64,000 bases of DNA, from assembly GCA_963786765.1 (NCBI GenBank), contig CAWBAJ010000007.1:124001-188000 (forward strand), given 5' to 3'. This document shows, one piece after another, positions 1-9,260 of this stretch. A program made the position numbers and the translations under genes. Origin of the DNA: DATKNA01 sp963786765 (lineage in GTDB: Bacteria; Actinomycetota; Actinomycetes; Actinomycetales; Kineosporiaceae). Within the stretch, counting starts at the first letter, position 1. Every line of letters starts with the position of its first letter. The notes below the pieces were generated by a model, which saw nothing but the letters and a program-made list of their open reading frames with translations, was not told the DNA's origin and did no database searches.

Positions 1-1
1 C

Positions 2-304
2 CTGCTGGTGCTCGTCCTCGGCGGGATCGTGAGCGTGCTGTACCTCACCGCCACCTGGGGGACGACCGGGCATTCGTACGGCAAGCACGTCCTGGGTCTG
101 CGCGTCGTCGGCCCCTTCGGGCGGGTCCGCATCGCGGGAGCCTTCGTGAGAGCAGTCCTCTGCGTGATCTTCCCCATCGGGCTGGCCTGGGTCCTCGTCT
201 CCCGGCACAACCGTTCCCTGCAGGACGTCGTCCTGCGGACGTCGGTCGTCTACGACTGGCTCGGCGAGGGGTCCGCATCTGCTCCTGCCGAGGAGCGGGG
301 ATGA
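2..304 (+). CDS. RDD family membrane protein (5' end outside window)
   Basis: The reading frame is open to the left edge, so the N-terminus is missing. Two hydrophobic segments are visible, about residues 2-17 and 43-63 of the visible part. The loop between them has the RDD-type pattern (GTTGHSYGKHVLGLRVV), and the C-terminal signature HNRSLQDVV followed by SVVYDW is also typical of RDD proteins. These are small integral membrane proteins, some implicated in ion transport; the role of this one is unknown. The stop codon overlaps a GGATGAGG half-site (299-306) of the kind that recurs as an operator in this window. Confidence 0.75.
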   Translation: MLVLVLGGIVSVLYLTATWGTTGHSYGKHVLGLRVVGPFGRVRIAGAFVRAVLCVIFPIGLAWVLVSRHNRSLQDVVLRTSVVYDWLGEGSASAPAEERG

Positions 305-386
305 GGGTTGACCCGGCGTGCGGGATGAACCCAGTCATCCGCCAGGGAGGAACCAGGCGGCAGCACGAGCGGCGGAGTATTCCGGC

Positions 387-797
387 ATGAGCGGGATCAC
401 CACGAGGTTCGCAGCGCTGGCGCTGGCGGCAGGCATCGCCGTCAGCCTCGCGGGATGCGCTGAGTCCACCCAGTCGAAGACGTGCGCACAGGCCGACAAG
501 GTCCGTTCGTCGATCGAGGACGTGCGGAACGTCAACCTCAGCGAGAACGGCGTCGTGGCGCTGCGGGACTCGGTCGCGCAGGTGAGCTCAGCGCTCGAGC
601 TGCTGCGATCGGAGCTCGGAAGCGCCGCCCAGGCGCAGATCGCGGCGGTGCAGACGGCCGTGGGCCAGCTCCGGACCACCGTCGCCACCGCGGTGGCCGA
701 CCCGACGCAGGCGAACCTCGACGCGGTCGGCGCGGCCAGGGACGCGGCGCGCAGTTCCGTCCAGAACCTCGCCACCGCTGTGACCTCCGGCTGCTGA
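387..797 (+). CDS. small lipoprotein, helical
   Basis: Start chosen at the ATG at 387 because it gives a compact lipoprotein signal peptide: charged n-region, hydrophobic core, then lipobox LAGC with the lipidated Cys near residue 24. The mature part of about 112 residues is Ala/Val/Gln-rich and predicted mainly helical, with a second Cys soon after the anchor (SKTC) and one at the C-terminus (SGC*), which could pair. No enzymatic motif is visible. It is expected to sit on the outer face of the cytoplasmic membrane. Everted half-sites GGATGA/TCATCC (323-340) lie just upstream. Function unknown. Confidence 0.7.
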   Translation: MSGITTRFAALALAAGIAVSLAGCAESTQSKTCAQADKVRSSIEDVRNVNLSENGVVALRDSVAQVSSALELLRSELGSAAQAQIAAVQTAVGQLRTTVATAVADPTQANLDAVGAARDAARSSVQNLATAVTSGC

Positions 798-857
798 ACG
801 CCCGGCAAGAGCGTCTACGGCGATACCACCGGGGGCCGCACCACCTGAGGAGGGCAC

Positions 858-2244
858 GTGGCAAGCCAGACGGGACAGAGCCCAGAGCTGGGCGTCGAGG
901 AACGTGCCGAACTGGAACGTCTCCGGGCGGAGGTCGTGCGGCTGCGAGCGGAGTCGCCGACCATCCCGGCGCCGCGCGGGCAGACCGAGCGCCCGCCTCG
1001 GCGAGTGTGGCGGCGGATCGCCGCCACCCTCCTGATTCTCGTGGCGTGCGTGCTGGCGCCCCTGTCCGTGGTCGCGGTGTGGGCGCGCAGCGAGGTGACT
1101 GACACCGATCGCTATGTCGACACCGTGGCTCCGCTCGCCAAGGACCCCGCCGTCCAGCAGGCCGTCACGAACAACCTCACCAACCTGGTCTTCCAGTACG
1201 TCGACGTCCAGGGCATCACCAACCAGGCGCTGACGGCGATCTCGCAGCGGGACATCCTGCCGCCCGCCGTAGCCGCCCAGGTCCAGGCGCTGTCCGGGCC
1301 CATCGTGAGCGGCGTCCAGAACTTCGCCCACGACCGGATCGAGCAACTCGTCACCAGCGACGTGTTCGCGCAGGCCTGGGAGGAGGCGAACCGCAGCGCG
1401 CACCAGCAGCTCGTCGCCGCCCTCCAAGGGCAGAGCAGCGCGGTGACGGTGCAGAACAACGCGGTCAGCGTCAACCTCGCGACGTTCGTCAACACGGTCA
1501 AGCAGCGGCTCATCGACCGCGGGTTCACCCTCGCCGAGCGCATCCCGACCGTGAACGCCAGCTTCACGATCTTCGAGTCCGCGGACGTCGGCAAGGTGCA
1601 GAAGGCCTTCAGCCTGCTCGACACCCTCGGCTACTGGCTGCCGTTCATCCTCGTCGCGCTGGCCGGGCTGGGGATCTACCTCGCGCCCAACCACCGGGCG
1701 GCCTTCATCTGGACGGGCCTGGGAGCGGCCCTGGCCGGCCTGGTGACCGCACTGGCGCTCCAGTACGCCCGGTCCCGGTACCTGCAGGGAGTTCCCGCGG
1801 CCGTGCTGCCGCCCGACGCGGCGTCAGTGATCTTCGACACGATCGTGCGGTACCTGCGCGAAGCGATCCGCTCCCTCGCCCTGGTCGGCCTGATCTTCGC
1901 GATCGGTGGGTTCCTCACCGGGCCGTCCGTCACCGCGAGGACGGTGCGCGGATGGTGCGTCAGCGCGATCGCGGCCGCCAAGGGCGGCGCGGAGAGCCTG
2001 GGTCTGCGGATGGGCGGCGTGACCCGCTCGTTCGCCCCGCGGGCCCGGTTGGCTGCGCGGGATCATCGTCGCCGTCGCCTGCGCCATCGTGCTGCTCGAG
2101 CGCTACCGCACCCCCAGCCTGGTGCTCTGGGTGACCGTCGGCATGCTGGCCGCCCTCGCCGTCGTGGAGTTCCTGGCGGTCGAGCCACGGGCGCGGAGCG
2201 GCCCAAGGCCGGAGCCCCTCGCGGTGCCGGCCGTCGCGTCCTGA
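858..2244 (+). CDS. conserved actinobacterial membrane protein (frameshifted near C-terminus)
   Basis: GTG start preceded by GAGGAGGG. Residues about 11-35 form a short coiled coil (ERAELERLRAEVVRLRAE). A first membrane segment follows at about 50-70, then an extracytoplasmic domain of roughly 190 residues, then three or more membrane segments. The frame that starts at 858 loses similarity after about 2038; one base removed near 2047 restores a membrane helix and a stop at 2244. I recognise the overall pattern (EVTDTDRYVDTVAPLA) from uncharacterised actinobacterial membrane proteins but know no function. The break is probably an indel. Confidence 0.6.
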
Positions 2245-2254
2245 GCTGCCCGCC

Positions 2255-3636
2255 ATGCCCGGGCCTCTCGTGCTGCGCCGAGCCGCCGCGCTCGCCGCCG
2301 AGGCTGTCGTCGTCACGTACCCGCTCGTCCTGATGGACCTGGCCAAGAGGCAACTCACCGCGACCAGGAGGGCAGGGCCCCTGCGGGCACCGGTGAACCA
2401 GTTCGCCCACATGCCCCGTTTTCCGCTCGCGAGCTCGGCCCCCGTGGTCACTCCCAACGTCGACACCGTCACGTCGTCCGCGTGGCTCGACCTCTCGGCC
2501 GGACCCTTGGTCCTGTCGCTTCCGGACACGGGTGGCCGCTACTACGCCATGCCGATCTACGACGCATGGACGACCGTGTTCGCCACGCTCGGCGCGCGAA
2601 CCACAGGCACCCGCGCGCGGGAGTACGTGCTCGCCGGGAGCGGTTGGCAGGGGCGGCTGCCGGACGGGATGGCGGTGGTGCAGTCGCCGACCTCACTGGC
2701 CTGGATCCTCGGTCACCTCCGCTCGGACGGGTCCCGGGACGACGAGGAGGTCCGCCGCCTGCAGCAGCAGATCCGGCTCACCCCGCTCAGCCGCTGGGCC
2801 GGCGACCCGGGGCCCGATGGCGAGGCGCCGCTGCCGCCGCCGGCGATGGTCGCCTCGCCCGTCGCCCAGGTGTCGCGGATGGACCCGCAGGAGTACTTCG
2901 GCCGGGTGGCACGTCTGCTGCTGGACAACCCGCCGCACAGCGCCGACCGGGCGCGCGTGGAGCGGATGGCCGCGCTCGGCGTCGGCCCAGGACGTCCCCC
3001 GGCCTGGTCCCGCCACGACCGGCTCCTGGTCCGCGAGATCGCCCGAGGCATGGCGAACGGGCTCGCGCAGCTGGAGGCGACAGCTGCACAGGCGCTCTCG
3101 TCTCCTTCGTCGTGGAGCTGCCCCTCCGACCTCGGCCCGGCGCCCGGCGGACCCGCTGCTCCGGGCGGCCTGCGCCTGGACCGGTCTCGGCACCTGGCCC
3201 CGGCGGGACGGGCTCGTCTACACGACGGACGTCGACGCGCAGGGCAGGCCGCTGACGGGAGAGCACAGCTACGTGTTGCGCCTGGCACCCGGGGCCACTC
3301 CCCCGGCCCGGGCGTTCTGGTCCCTCACGGCGCATCCCCGTGACGCGCTGGCCCCGCCGGGAACTCGCGGCCGCCTGGCCGTCGGGAACCGCGACCCGCT
3401 GTCGTCCGATCCGGACGGCTCCCTGACGATCCGGCTGCAGTCCGACCCTCCCGAGCGCGGCGCCGGGAACTGGCTCCCCACGCCGGAGGGTGCCGTACGG
3501 CCTCGCCCTGCGCCTCTACTGGCCGGAGTCCGCGGCTCTGGACGGCAGCTGGCGGCCGCCGGCCCTCGTGCGGCGGTCCGCCGGGGCGCGCGTGGAGACG
3601 CCGGAGGCGCCGGCAAAGGTCGCGGGCCCGGGATGA
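2255..3636 (+). CDS. DUF1254/DUF1214 domain protein (two frameshifts)
   Basis: The N-terminal half resembles DUF1254 (FAHMPRFP, VVTPNVDTVTSSAWLDLS, YYAMPIYDAWTTVFATLG). The C-terminal half resembles DUF1214 (YVLRLAPGATPPARAFWSLT, NRDPLSSDPDGSLTIRLQSD, then a region with LRLYWPESAALDGSW). These parts lie in three successive frames, with +1 shifts near 3100 and 3490; the restored protein stops at 3636. The family is widespread and of unknown biochemical function, often predicted to be exported. It starts 10 bp after the preceding membrane protein and is probably cotranscribed with it. Assembly indels are more likely than decay because all conserved blocks survive. Confidence 0.65.
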
Positions 3637-4548
3637 GGAGGTTCTCGTCGAGCGTCTGACCGGCGAGGCTCTCGTTCCGAGAACGGGTTGACTACCGGCC
3701 GGACGGGCAGGTTCGGCCGTCCCGGCCGCCGAGCGGCGCCTGAACCGCCGAACGCCGGCGAGCGTCCAGTCCGCCCCGGACGACGAGATCTCCTGCTGTC
3801 GCTCCTCGACCGTGATCGCCGTCCGGTCGATCCGGTACAGCGTCCAGGATCGGGGGACCCCGCGGAGCCTGGTGCTGGTCGCGGTGCCTGCGATCCCCTC
3901 CAGCACGCACCCGGGCGAGTCGGCGGCCTCGAACCCGAACCAGGTGGTGGCGGGGATGTGGGTGTGGCCCGCCAGGACGATCTCGGCCCCGCTCTCGGCC
4001 AACGCAGCCATGAGCCGGCTGCGCCCCGCGAGACTCGCCAGTCCGGTCGCGGTGATCGGGTGATGGAGGGCGAGCACGCGCACGGCGCCGGGCGGCGCGG
4101 CGAGAAGGCACTCGGTCACCAGCTCCGTCTGCCGCCGCGAGACGTGCCCGCTCTTCCACCGCCACCGGGGCATCGAGTGCAGGCCGAGGATGCGGACGCC
4201 GTCGGCGTCGACGACGGGGTCGACGTCGAGCCCCACCTGCTCCAGGTACCCGCGGTAGCCGGGGCCGAGGGCCGAGACACGATCGAGCGGCACGTCGTGA
4301 TTGCCGAGGACGACGAGGCGCGGGGACGGCAACTGCCTGAGGAACTCCGCGGCGGCGGCGAACTCGCGCGGGCGGGCTCGCTGCGTGAGGTCACCGGTGA
4401 CCACGACCACGTGAGGACGGGCCGCCTGGAGGTCGGCCACCAGCGACTCGACCGCGAGCGCGTCGTGAGCCCCGAAGTGCAGGTCGGAGATGTGCGCGAG
4501 GACCACGGGCTCGGCGTCCGGAAGCTGAGCCCCCGCTTCCCCGCTCAC
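3325..4548 (-). CDS. metallophosphoesterase (calcineurin-like)
   Basis: Metal-binding motifs of calcineurin-like phosphoesterases appear in order: ISDLHFG, VTGDLT, LGNHD, LALHHP and GHTH. A GTG start at 4548 overlaps the stop of the upstream lipid-kinase gene (GTGA), indicating translational coupling. Family members are about 290 residues long, which would end near 3692. The frame seen here runs on to 3325 with an Arg/Pro-rich tail that overlaps the convergent DUF1214 gene, so a frameshift near 3750 probably hides the true stop (a TAG in a neighbouring frame at 3692). Substrate unknown; coupling to a lipid kinase suggests a phospholipid or nucleotide phosphoester. Confidence 0.8.
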   Translation of the reverse strand: MSGEAGAQLPDAEPVVLAHISDLHFGAHDALAVESLVADLQAARPHVVVVTGDLTQRARPREFAAAAEFLRQLPSPRLVVLGNHDVPLDRVSALGPGYRGYLEQVGLDVDPVVDADGVRILGLHSMPRWRWKSGHVSRRQTELVTECLLAAPPGAVRVLALHHPITATGLASLAGRSRLMAALAESGAEIVLAGHTHIPATTWFGFEAADSPGCVLEGIAGTATSTRLRGVPRSWTLYRIDRTAITVEERQQEISSSGADWTLAGVRRFRRRSAAGTAEPARPAGSQPVLGTRASPVRRSTRTSSSRARDLCRRLRRLHARPGGPPHEGRRPPAAVQSRGLRPVEAQGEAVRHPPAWGASSRRRAREGRTAAGSSGSRPDRTTAGRGSRRPGGREFPAGPARHGDAP

Positions 4549-5903
4549 GATGCCGCTGCCCGGCGAGCCGGCAGCGCGAGCCGTCCCAATTCGGTCCAGG
4601 CCGGCTTGGGGCGCGGAGCCAGGGCACCGGGCCGGTTCCTCGGGACACGGACCCGGAGAGCGGCGGGCCGGATCGTGCACCGGATCGGCGTGTCCATCAC
4701 CAGGGCCTCGCCGTCCACGCCCACCGGGAGCTCCCCGGCGTCGCTGTCGATCGTGACCTCCGGGCAGGTGGACGCCATCATCGCCCTCGCCCGCCGGCCC
4801 CGGGCCAGGCCGACCGCGTCGGCCGTACGCTCCACGTTGATGGCGAGCACGCCGAGCTCTCCCCCGTCGAGGCGGTAGCGGCGGCCCATACCGGCCAGGT
4901 CCTCACTCCCGTACGGGTTGTTGCTCACGAGCACGGCGTGCGGGCCGGACACCCGCAGGTCCCCCGCGCGCACCTGCAACACCGGTCCCCGCTGCCGGGT
5001 CAGAAGCTCAGGCAGCATGTCGAGGCTGGTCCGGATCTTGTCGTTCCGGTAGGCGGGGCTCTGGACGACGGCCGCGTAGACGCCGAACGAGGCGTTGTTG
5101 ACGAACGTCCGGCCGTTGATCGTCCCAAGGTCGATGTGGAGCTCGACCCCGTCGGTCAGGGCGTCGAGTCCCGCCGCCGGGTTCTCGCGGTCGAGCCCCA
5201 GGTCGAGCGCGAAGTGGTTGCGCGTGCCCGCCGAGAGAACCATGAACGGCAGGTCGTGCTCGGCCGCGACGGCCGCGACGAGGGCCTGGGTGCCGTCGCC
5301 GCCGGCGACACCGAGCAGGTCGGCGCCGTCGGCCACGGCCGCCCGCGCCAGCTCGGTGACGTCGACCCCGGGACGGTCGAGCAGGGCGACCTCCGCCCCG
5401 AGCTCCTTGGCCTTGTCCACGAGCCCGAACCGGTCCACCTTGCCGCCGCCCGACTTCGGATTCATGATCAGGAACGGCCGGCGCGGAGGAGGGGTCTGAT
5501 GCTCCTCGGGCGCGTACTCCGTCACCAGCTCGCTGAACGCCGCCCGCCCGGTCGCGCCCGACGCAACCCACAGTGCCACGTCGACGACCACGACCCAGAG
5601 CAGACCGGCCCGGACGAAGACCACGAGCAGGACCACGGGCGCGACGACGACGAGCGCCCCGGCGAGCACGCGCACGACTCCACGGTGCGTCAGGAACCAC
5701 CACAGCCCCGCCGCCGTCACGACCAGCCCCGCCACCCCGACGAGCACGAGGCCGAGGGCGCCGCGCAGCCCCGCGGCCACGAGCGGCAGAAGCGTCGCCG
5801 CCGCCGCCAGGAGCAGCGCGAGCCGCGCGAGCCAGCGGGAGCGGGAGCTCGCCTTCGCGGCACGCGAGGAGGAGACCGGCGTCTCCGTCCGCCCGCTCGT
5901 CAT
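4545..5903 (-). CDS. diacylglycerol kinase-type lipid kinase with N-terminal membrane segments
   Basis: Four hydrophobic segments in the first 130 residues precede a DAGK catalytic domain of the YegS/BmrU type: IMNPKSGGGK, then GVAGGDGT (the GGDG nucleotide motif), then LSAGTRNHFA, and a C-terminal beta domain (VGVDGEALVM). Such enzymes phosphorylate diacylglycerol or related lipids at the membrane. The ATG at 5903 was preferred because it begins 7 bp after arcC ends; a GTG at 5954 would overlap arcC. It overlaps the metallophosphoesterase downstream by 4 bp. It is the fifth gene of the arginine deiminase transcription unit, although no metabolic link to that pathway is known. Confidence 0.8.
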   Translation of the reverse strand: MTSGRTETPVSSSRAAKASSRSRWLARLALLLAAAATLLPLVAAGLRGALGLVLVGVAGLVVTAAGLWWFLTHRGVVRVLAGALVVVAPVVLLVVFVRAGLLWVVVVDVALWVASGATGRAAFSELVTEYAPEEHQTPPPRRPFLIMNPKSGGGKVDRFGLVDKAKELGAEVALLDRPGVDVTELARAAVADGADLLGVAGGDGTQALVAAVAAEHDLPFMVLSAGTRNHFALDLGLDRENPAAGLDALTDGVELHIDLGTINGRTFVNNASFGVYAAVVQSPAYRNDKIRTSLDMLPELLTRQRGPVLQVRAGDLRVSGPHAVLVSNNPYGSEDLAGMGRRYRLDGGELGVLAINVERTADAVGLARGRRARAMMASTCPEVTIDSDAGELPVGVDGEALVMDTPIRCTIRPAALRVRVPRNRPGALAPRPKPAWTELGRLALPARRAAAS

Positions 5904-5910
5904 GCCGTGC

Positions 5911-6858
5911 TCAGTGCCGTGGCCGGAGGTCGTCCGGACCGCCGTAGTCGCCACCTGGGGTGACCACGGTGCCCGCCTTGCCCTCCAGGATCAGTGGTGC
6001 GTCCTCGAGCGCTCCGATCGCTGCCATGTCGCCCGTGACCTCGACGAACCGGCACACAGCCTCGACCTTCGGCCCCATCGAGCCCGCCGCGAAGTCCTCC
6101 CGCCGCAGAGCCGCCGGCGTCGCCCGGGTCACCGGCGTCGCGTCGGGCGTCCCGTAACCCCTGATGACGTTGGGCACGTCGGTGAGAAGCAGCAGGGCAT
6201 CGGCCTCGAGAGCCTCCGCAAGGACCTCCGTGGCGAGATCCTTGTCGACCACGGCCTCGACGCCGCTCAGCTTGCCGGCCTCGTCCCGGACGACGGGAAC
6301 GCCGCCGCCTCCGGCGCACACCACCACCGCGCCCGAGGTCAGGAGCAGCCGGACGATCCGCGTCTCCACGACTCGGACCGGGGCCGGCGAGGGGACGACG
6401 CGGCGCCAGTAGTTCCCGTCGTGCTTGACCACCCACCCTCGTTCGGCGGCCAGCTGCTGCGCGGTCGCCTCGTCGTAGACGGGCCCCACGAACTTCGTCG
6501 GGGCGCTGAAGGCGGGGTCGGCCGCGGACACCAGGGTCTGGTTGATCACGGACGCGACCTGCCTGCCGGGCAGCACGTTCTGCAGTCCCTGCATGAGCCA
6601 GTACCCGATCATGCCCTGGGTCTGGGCGCCGAGGACATCGAACGGGTACGGCCGTTCGAGCTGCGGATCCGCGGCGCTCTCCAGGGCGAGCAGCCCCACC
6701 TGCGGCCCGTTGCCGTGCGTCACCACGAGCTCGTGCTCGGCCGCGAGCGGCGCCAGCGCGCGGACCGCCCGGCCGGCGTTCGCGTGCTGGACCGCGGCGT
6801 CCGGCTTCTGCCCCCGCTCCAGCAGGGCGTTGCCGCCGATCGCGACGACGATGCGCAT
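5911..6858 (-). CDS. arcC: carbamate kinase
   Basis: Last enzyme of the arginine deiminase pathway: carbamoyl phosphate + ADP gives ATP + carbamate (which decays to NH3 and CO2). Amino-acid-kinase fold with the N-terminal glycine loop (VVAIGGNAL), THGNGPQVG, the insert region of carbamate kinases (GYWLMQGLQN), CAGGGGVPV and VDKDLA near the nucleotide site, and GSMGPKVEA. At 315 residues it has the usual length. GGAGGG lies upstream of the ATG. It follows arcB by 16 bp, in the order arcD-like/arcA/arcB/arcC typical of catabolic arc operons. Cytoplasmic. Confidence 0.95.
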   Translation of the reverse strand: MRIVVAIGGNALLERGQKPDAAVQHANAGRAVRALAPLAAEHELVVTHGNGPQVGLLALESAADPQLERPYPFDVLGAQTQGMIGYWLMQGLQNVLPGRQVASVINQTLVSAADPAFSAPTKFVGPVYDEATAQQLAAERGWVVKHDGNYWRRVVPSPAPVRVVETRIVRLLLTSGAVVVCAGGGGVPVVRDEAGKLSGVEAVVDKDLATEVLAEALEADALLLLTDVPNVIRGYGTPDATPVTRATPAALRREDFAAGSMGPKVEAVCRFVEVTGDMAAIGALEDAPLILEGKAGTVVTPGGDYGGPDDLRPRH

Positions 6859-6874
6859 CTCGTCAGACCCTCCC

Positions 6875-7876
6875 TCAGGCTCCCAGCGTCGCGACCATCA
6901 CGGCCTTGATCGTGTGCATCCGGTTCTCGGCCTGGTCGAAGACGATCGAGTGCGGCGACTCGAACACCTCGTCCGTGATCTCGAGAGCGTCCATGCCCGT
7001 GTGCTCGAAGATCTCCTGGCCGACCTTCGTCTTGCGGTCGTGGAACGCAGGCAGACAGTGCAGGACCTTGACGGCCGGATTCCCGGTGGCCCGGACCACG
7101 TCCATGCTGATCTGGTACGAGCTCAGCTGGGCGATCCGCTCGTTCCAGGCCTCCTTCGGTTCGCCCATCGACAGCCAGACGTCCGTGTAGAGGAAGTCGA
7201 CGCCACGGACCCCCTCCCCCATGTCCTCGGTGTGCGTGATGCGAGCGCCCGTGGCCTCCGCGATCCGGCGCGCCTCCTTGATCACCTCGTCGTGGTTCCA
7301 GCGCTCCTTCGGCGCGACCATGCGGACGTCCATGCCCATCATGGCGCCGGTGACCAGCAGCGAGTTGCCCATGTTGTTCCGGGCGTCGCCGCAGTAGGCG
7401 AAGGCGATCTCCTGGTCGTTCTTGGGGGTGTGCTCCCGCATCGTGAGCATGTCGCAGAGCGTCTGAGTGGGATGCCACTCGTCGGTCAGGCCGTTCCACA
7501 CCGGTACGCCCGCGTAGTGGGCGAGGGTCTCCACGGCGTCCTGGGCGAAGCCCCGGTACTGGATGCCGTCGTAATACCGGCCCAGCACCCGGGCGGTGTC
7601 CTCGATCGACTCCTTGTGGCCCAGCTGCGACCCGGTCGGATCGAGGTACGTGACGTGGGCGCCCTGATCGTGGGCGGCCACCTCGAAGGCGCAGCGCGTG
7701 CGGGTCGACGTCTTCTCGAAGATGAGGGCGATGTTCTTGCCTCGCAACCTCGGGACCTCGGTGCCCGCGTACTTCGCGCGCTTGAGGGCGGCAGCGAGGT
7801 CGAGCAGGAAATGCCACTCGGTGGGCGAGTAGTCGAGCTCCTTGAGGAAGCTGCGATTGCGGAGGTTGACGGGCAT
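6875..7876 (-). CDS. arcB: ornithine carbamoyltransferase, catabolic
   Basis: Converts citrulline + phosphate to ornithine + carbamoyl phosphate in the arginine deiminase pathway. The carbamoyl-phosphate site motif STRTR is at residues 57-61. HPTQTLCDM and the ornithine-binding HCLPAFHD motif are present. At 333 residues it matches catabolic OTCases, and the position between arcA and arcC supports the catabolic role over biosynthetic ArgF. AGGAG precedes the ATG at 7876. It is separated from arcA by a 96-bp spacer that holds a tandem repeat array, an odd interruption in an otherwise tight operon. Confidence 0.95.
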   Translation of the reverse strand: MPVNLRNRSFLKELDYSPTEWHFLLDLAAALKRAKYAGTEVPRLRGKNIALIFEKTSTRTRCAFEVAAHDQGAHVTYLDPTGSQLGHKESIEDTARVLGRYYDGIQYRGFAQDAVETLAHYAGVPVWNGLTDEWHPTQTLCDMLTMREHTPKNDQEIAFAYCGDARNNMGNSLLVTGAMMGMDVRMVAPKERWNHDEVIKEARRIAEATGARITHTEDMGEGVRGVDFLYTDVWLSMGEPKEAWNERIAQLSSYQISMDVVRATGNPAVKVLHCLPAFHDRKTKVGQEIFEHTGMDALEITDEVFESPHSIVFDQAENRMHTIKAVMVATLGA

Positions 7877-7902
7877 GGCCTCTTGTCTCCTAGACGTCGC
7901 GT

Positions 7903-7980
7903 GCGATCAAGCTTTCGATCAAGCTTTCGATCAAGGGTTCGATCAGGCGGGATCAGGCGGGATCGGGCGGGATCAGGCGT
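7903..7980. repeat. GATC-centred tandem repeats between arcA and arcB
   Basis: Four imperfect 12-bp units (TCGATCAAGCTT type; starts 7903, 7915, 7927, 7939) run into three 10-bp units (GATCAGGCGG type; starts 7951, 7961, 7971). Every unit carries GATC. On the coding strand the last unit contains the arcA stop codon, so the array seems to have grown from the gene end. It may alter mRNA stability or arcA/arcB ratio; that is inference. Confidence 0.85.
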
Positions 7981-9199
7981 CGCGTTCGATCGGGCAGGTC
8001 ATGCAGCGCGGGCCGCCACGCCCCCGGCCGAGCTCACTGCCCGCGATGGTGATGACCTCGATGCCGTTCTTGCGCAGGTAGGTGTTCGTGGTGACGTTCC
8101 GCTCGTACCCCACGATGACGCCCGGCTCGACGGCGAGGAAGTTGTTCCCGTCGTCCCACTGCTCCCGTTGCGCGGCCCGCGTGTCCTCGTCCGTCTTCAG
8201 GACGGTCACCTTGTCCAGGCCCAGTGTCTGACCGATCGCGTCGAAGAGGTCGTCGTTCGCGACCACCTCGAGCCCGTCCGGGTCGTCCGGGCTCGCAGCA
8301 GGCAGCACCGTCCAGGAGCGCGGCGTCTCCTCCAGGTACGGGTACATCACGAACGTGTCCCGGCCGATCATCGTCATCACCGTGTCGAGGTGCATCATCG
8401 CGTGGCTGTGGGGCAGCTCGATGGCGATGATCTTCGTGGCGCCGCCGTTGGCGAACAACGAGCGGGCCAGGTTCTCCACGCCCATCGCCGTGCTGCGCTC
8501 GCCGAGACCGATCATCACGGCGCCGTTGCCGAGCACGTGCATGTCGCCACCCTCGAGGGTGGCCGGCTGGTGCGAGGCGTCGTCGCCGCCGTACCAGATC
8601 TGGAAGTCCGCCGCCGCGAACATCGGGTGGAACTTGTAGATCGCGGTGCTGTGGACCGACTCCCGCAGCCGGGCCGGCATCGCCATGGGGTTGATGCTGA
8701 CGCCCTGGTAGAGCCAGGCCGAGTTGTCCCGCTGGAAGAGGTGGTTCGGCAGCGGCGTGAGCAGGAACTCGTCGCGGCTCATGAGCTCCCAGCGCAGGCT
8801 GTTGGCCGTGAGGTGGGCGAGCTCGCTCTTCAGGATGCCGCCGATGAGGTAGTCCGCGAGCCGCTCGCTGTCGGCCTGCTCGCCGAGCGCCCGCAGCGGT
8901 GGCACCAGGGTCGGGCCGACCGTGTCATCGGTGATGATCCGGTCGAGCACCCATTCCCGCGCCTTGGGGTCCTCGAGCACCTCGGCGAGCAGCTGCGCGA
9001 AATAGTGCACCTTCACACCGCGGTCGCGCAGTGCCTGCGCGAAGGCGTCGTGTTCCTCCCGGGCGCGCTTGGCCCACAGAATGTCGTCGAACAGCAGGCT
9101 CTCCACGTTGTCGGGGGTCAATCGGGACAGTTCGACCCCCGGACGGTGCAGGATCACCTGCCGGAGCCGGCCGACCTCGGAGTCGACGTGGAAGGTCAT
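7973..9199 (-). CDS. arcA: arginine deiminase
   Basis: First enzyme of the arginine deiminase pathway: L-arginine + H2O gives L-citrulline + NH3. At 408 residues it has the usual length. Motifs visible: FQRDNSAW early, LEGGDMHVLG, MHLDTVMTMI with the catalytic His and Asp of the guanidino-modifying fold, and GGPRCMTCPIERD at the C-terminus, whose first Cys (residue 399) corresponds to the catalytic nucleophile. It lies 61 bp downstream of the amino-acid permease. The pathway yields ATP and ammonia and typically serves anaerobic energy supply and acid resistance. The gene ends inside a tandem repeat array. Confidence 0.95.
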   Translation of the reverse strand: MTFHVDSEVGRLRQVILHRPGVELSRLTPDNVESLLFDDILWAKRAREEHDAFAQALRDRGVKVHYFAQLLAEVLEDPKAREWVLDRIITDDTVGPTLVPPLRALGEQADSERLADYLIGGILKSELAHLTANSLRWELMSRDEFLLTPLPNHLFQRDNSAWLYQGVSINPMAMPARLRESVHSTAIYKFHPMFAAADFQIWYGGDDASHQPATLEGGDMHVLGNGAVMIGLGERSTAMGVENLARSLFANGGATKIIAIELPHSHAMMHLDTVMTMIGRDTFVMYPYLEETPRSWTVLPAASPDDPDGLEVVANDDLFDAIGQTLGLDKVTVLKTDEDTRAAQREQWDDGNNFLAVEPGVIVGYERNVTTNTYLRKNGIEVITIAGSELGRGRGGPRCMTCPIERDA

Positions 9200-9260
9200 G
9201 ACGATCGCCGTCCGTTCTGCTGGCGCGGGAGATTGCTCTGTGAAGACATCTGTGCAGACA

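Noticed and set aside
3631..3638. Further operator half-site GGATGAGG at the end of the DUF1214 gene (also 14011-14018)
   Set aside because: No second arm at the right spacing and no gene start downstream; both lie in coding DNA and are probably chance matches.
7903..7980. Replication origin or DnaA-box cluster suggested by repeated GATC
   Set aside because: No DnaA boxes, no dnaA/dnaN genes and no AT-rich segment; GATC is part of a simple tandem repeat.
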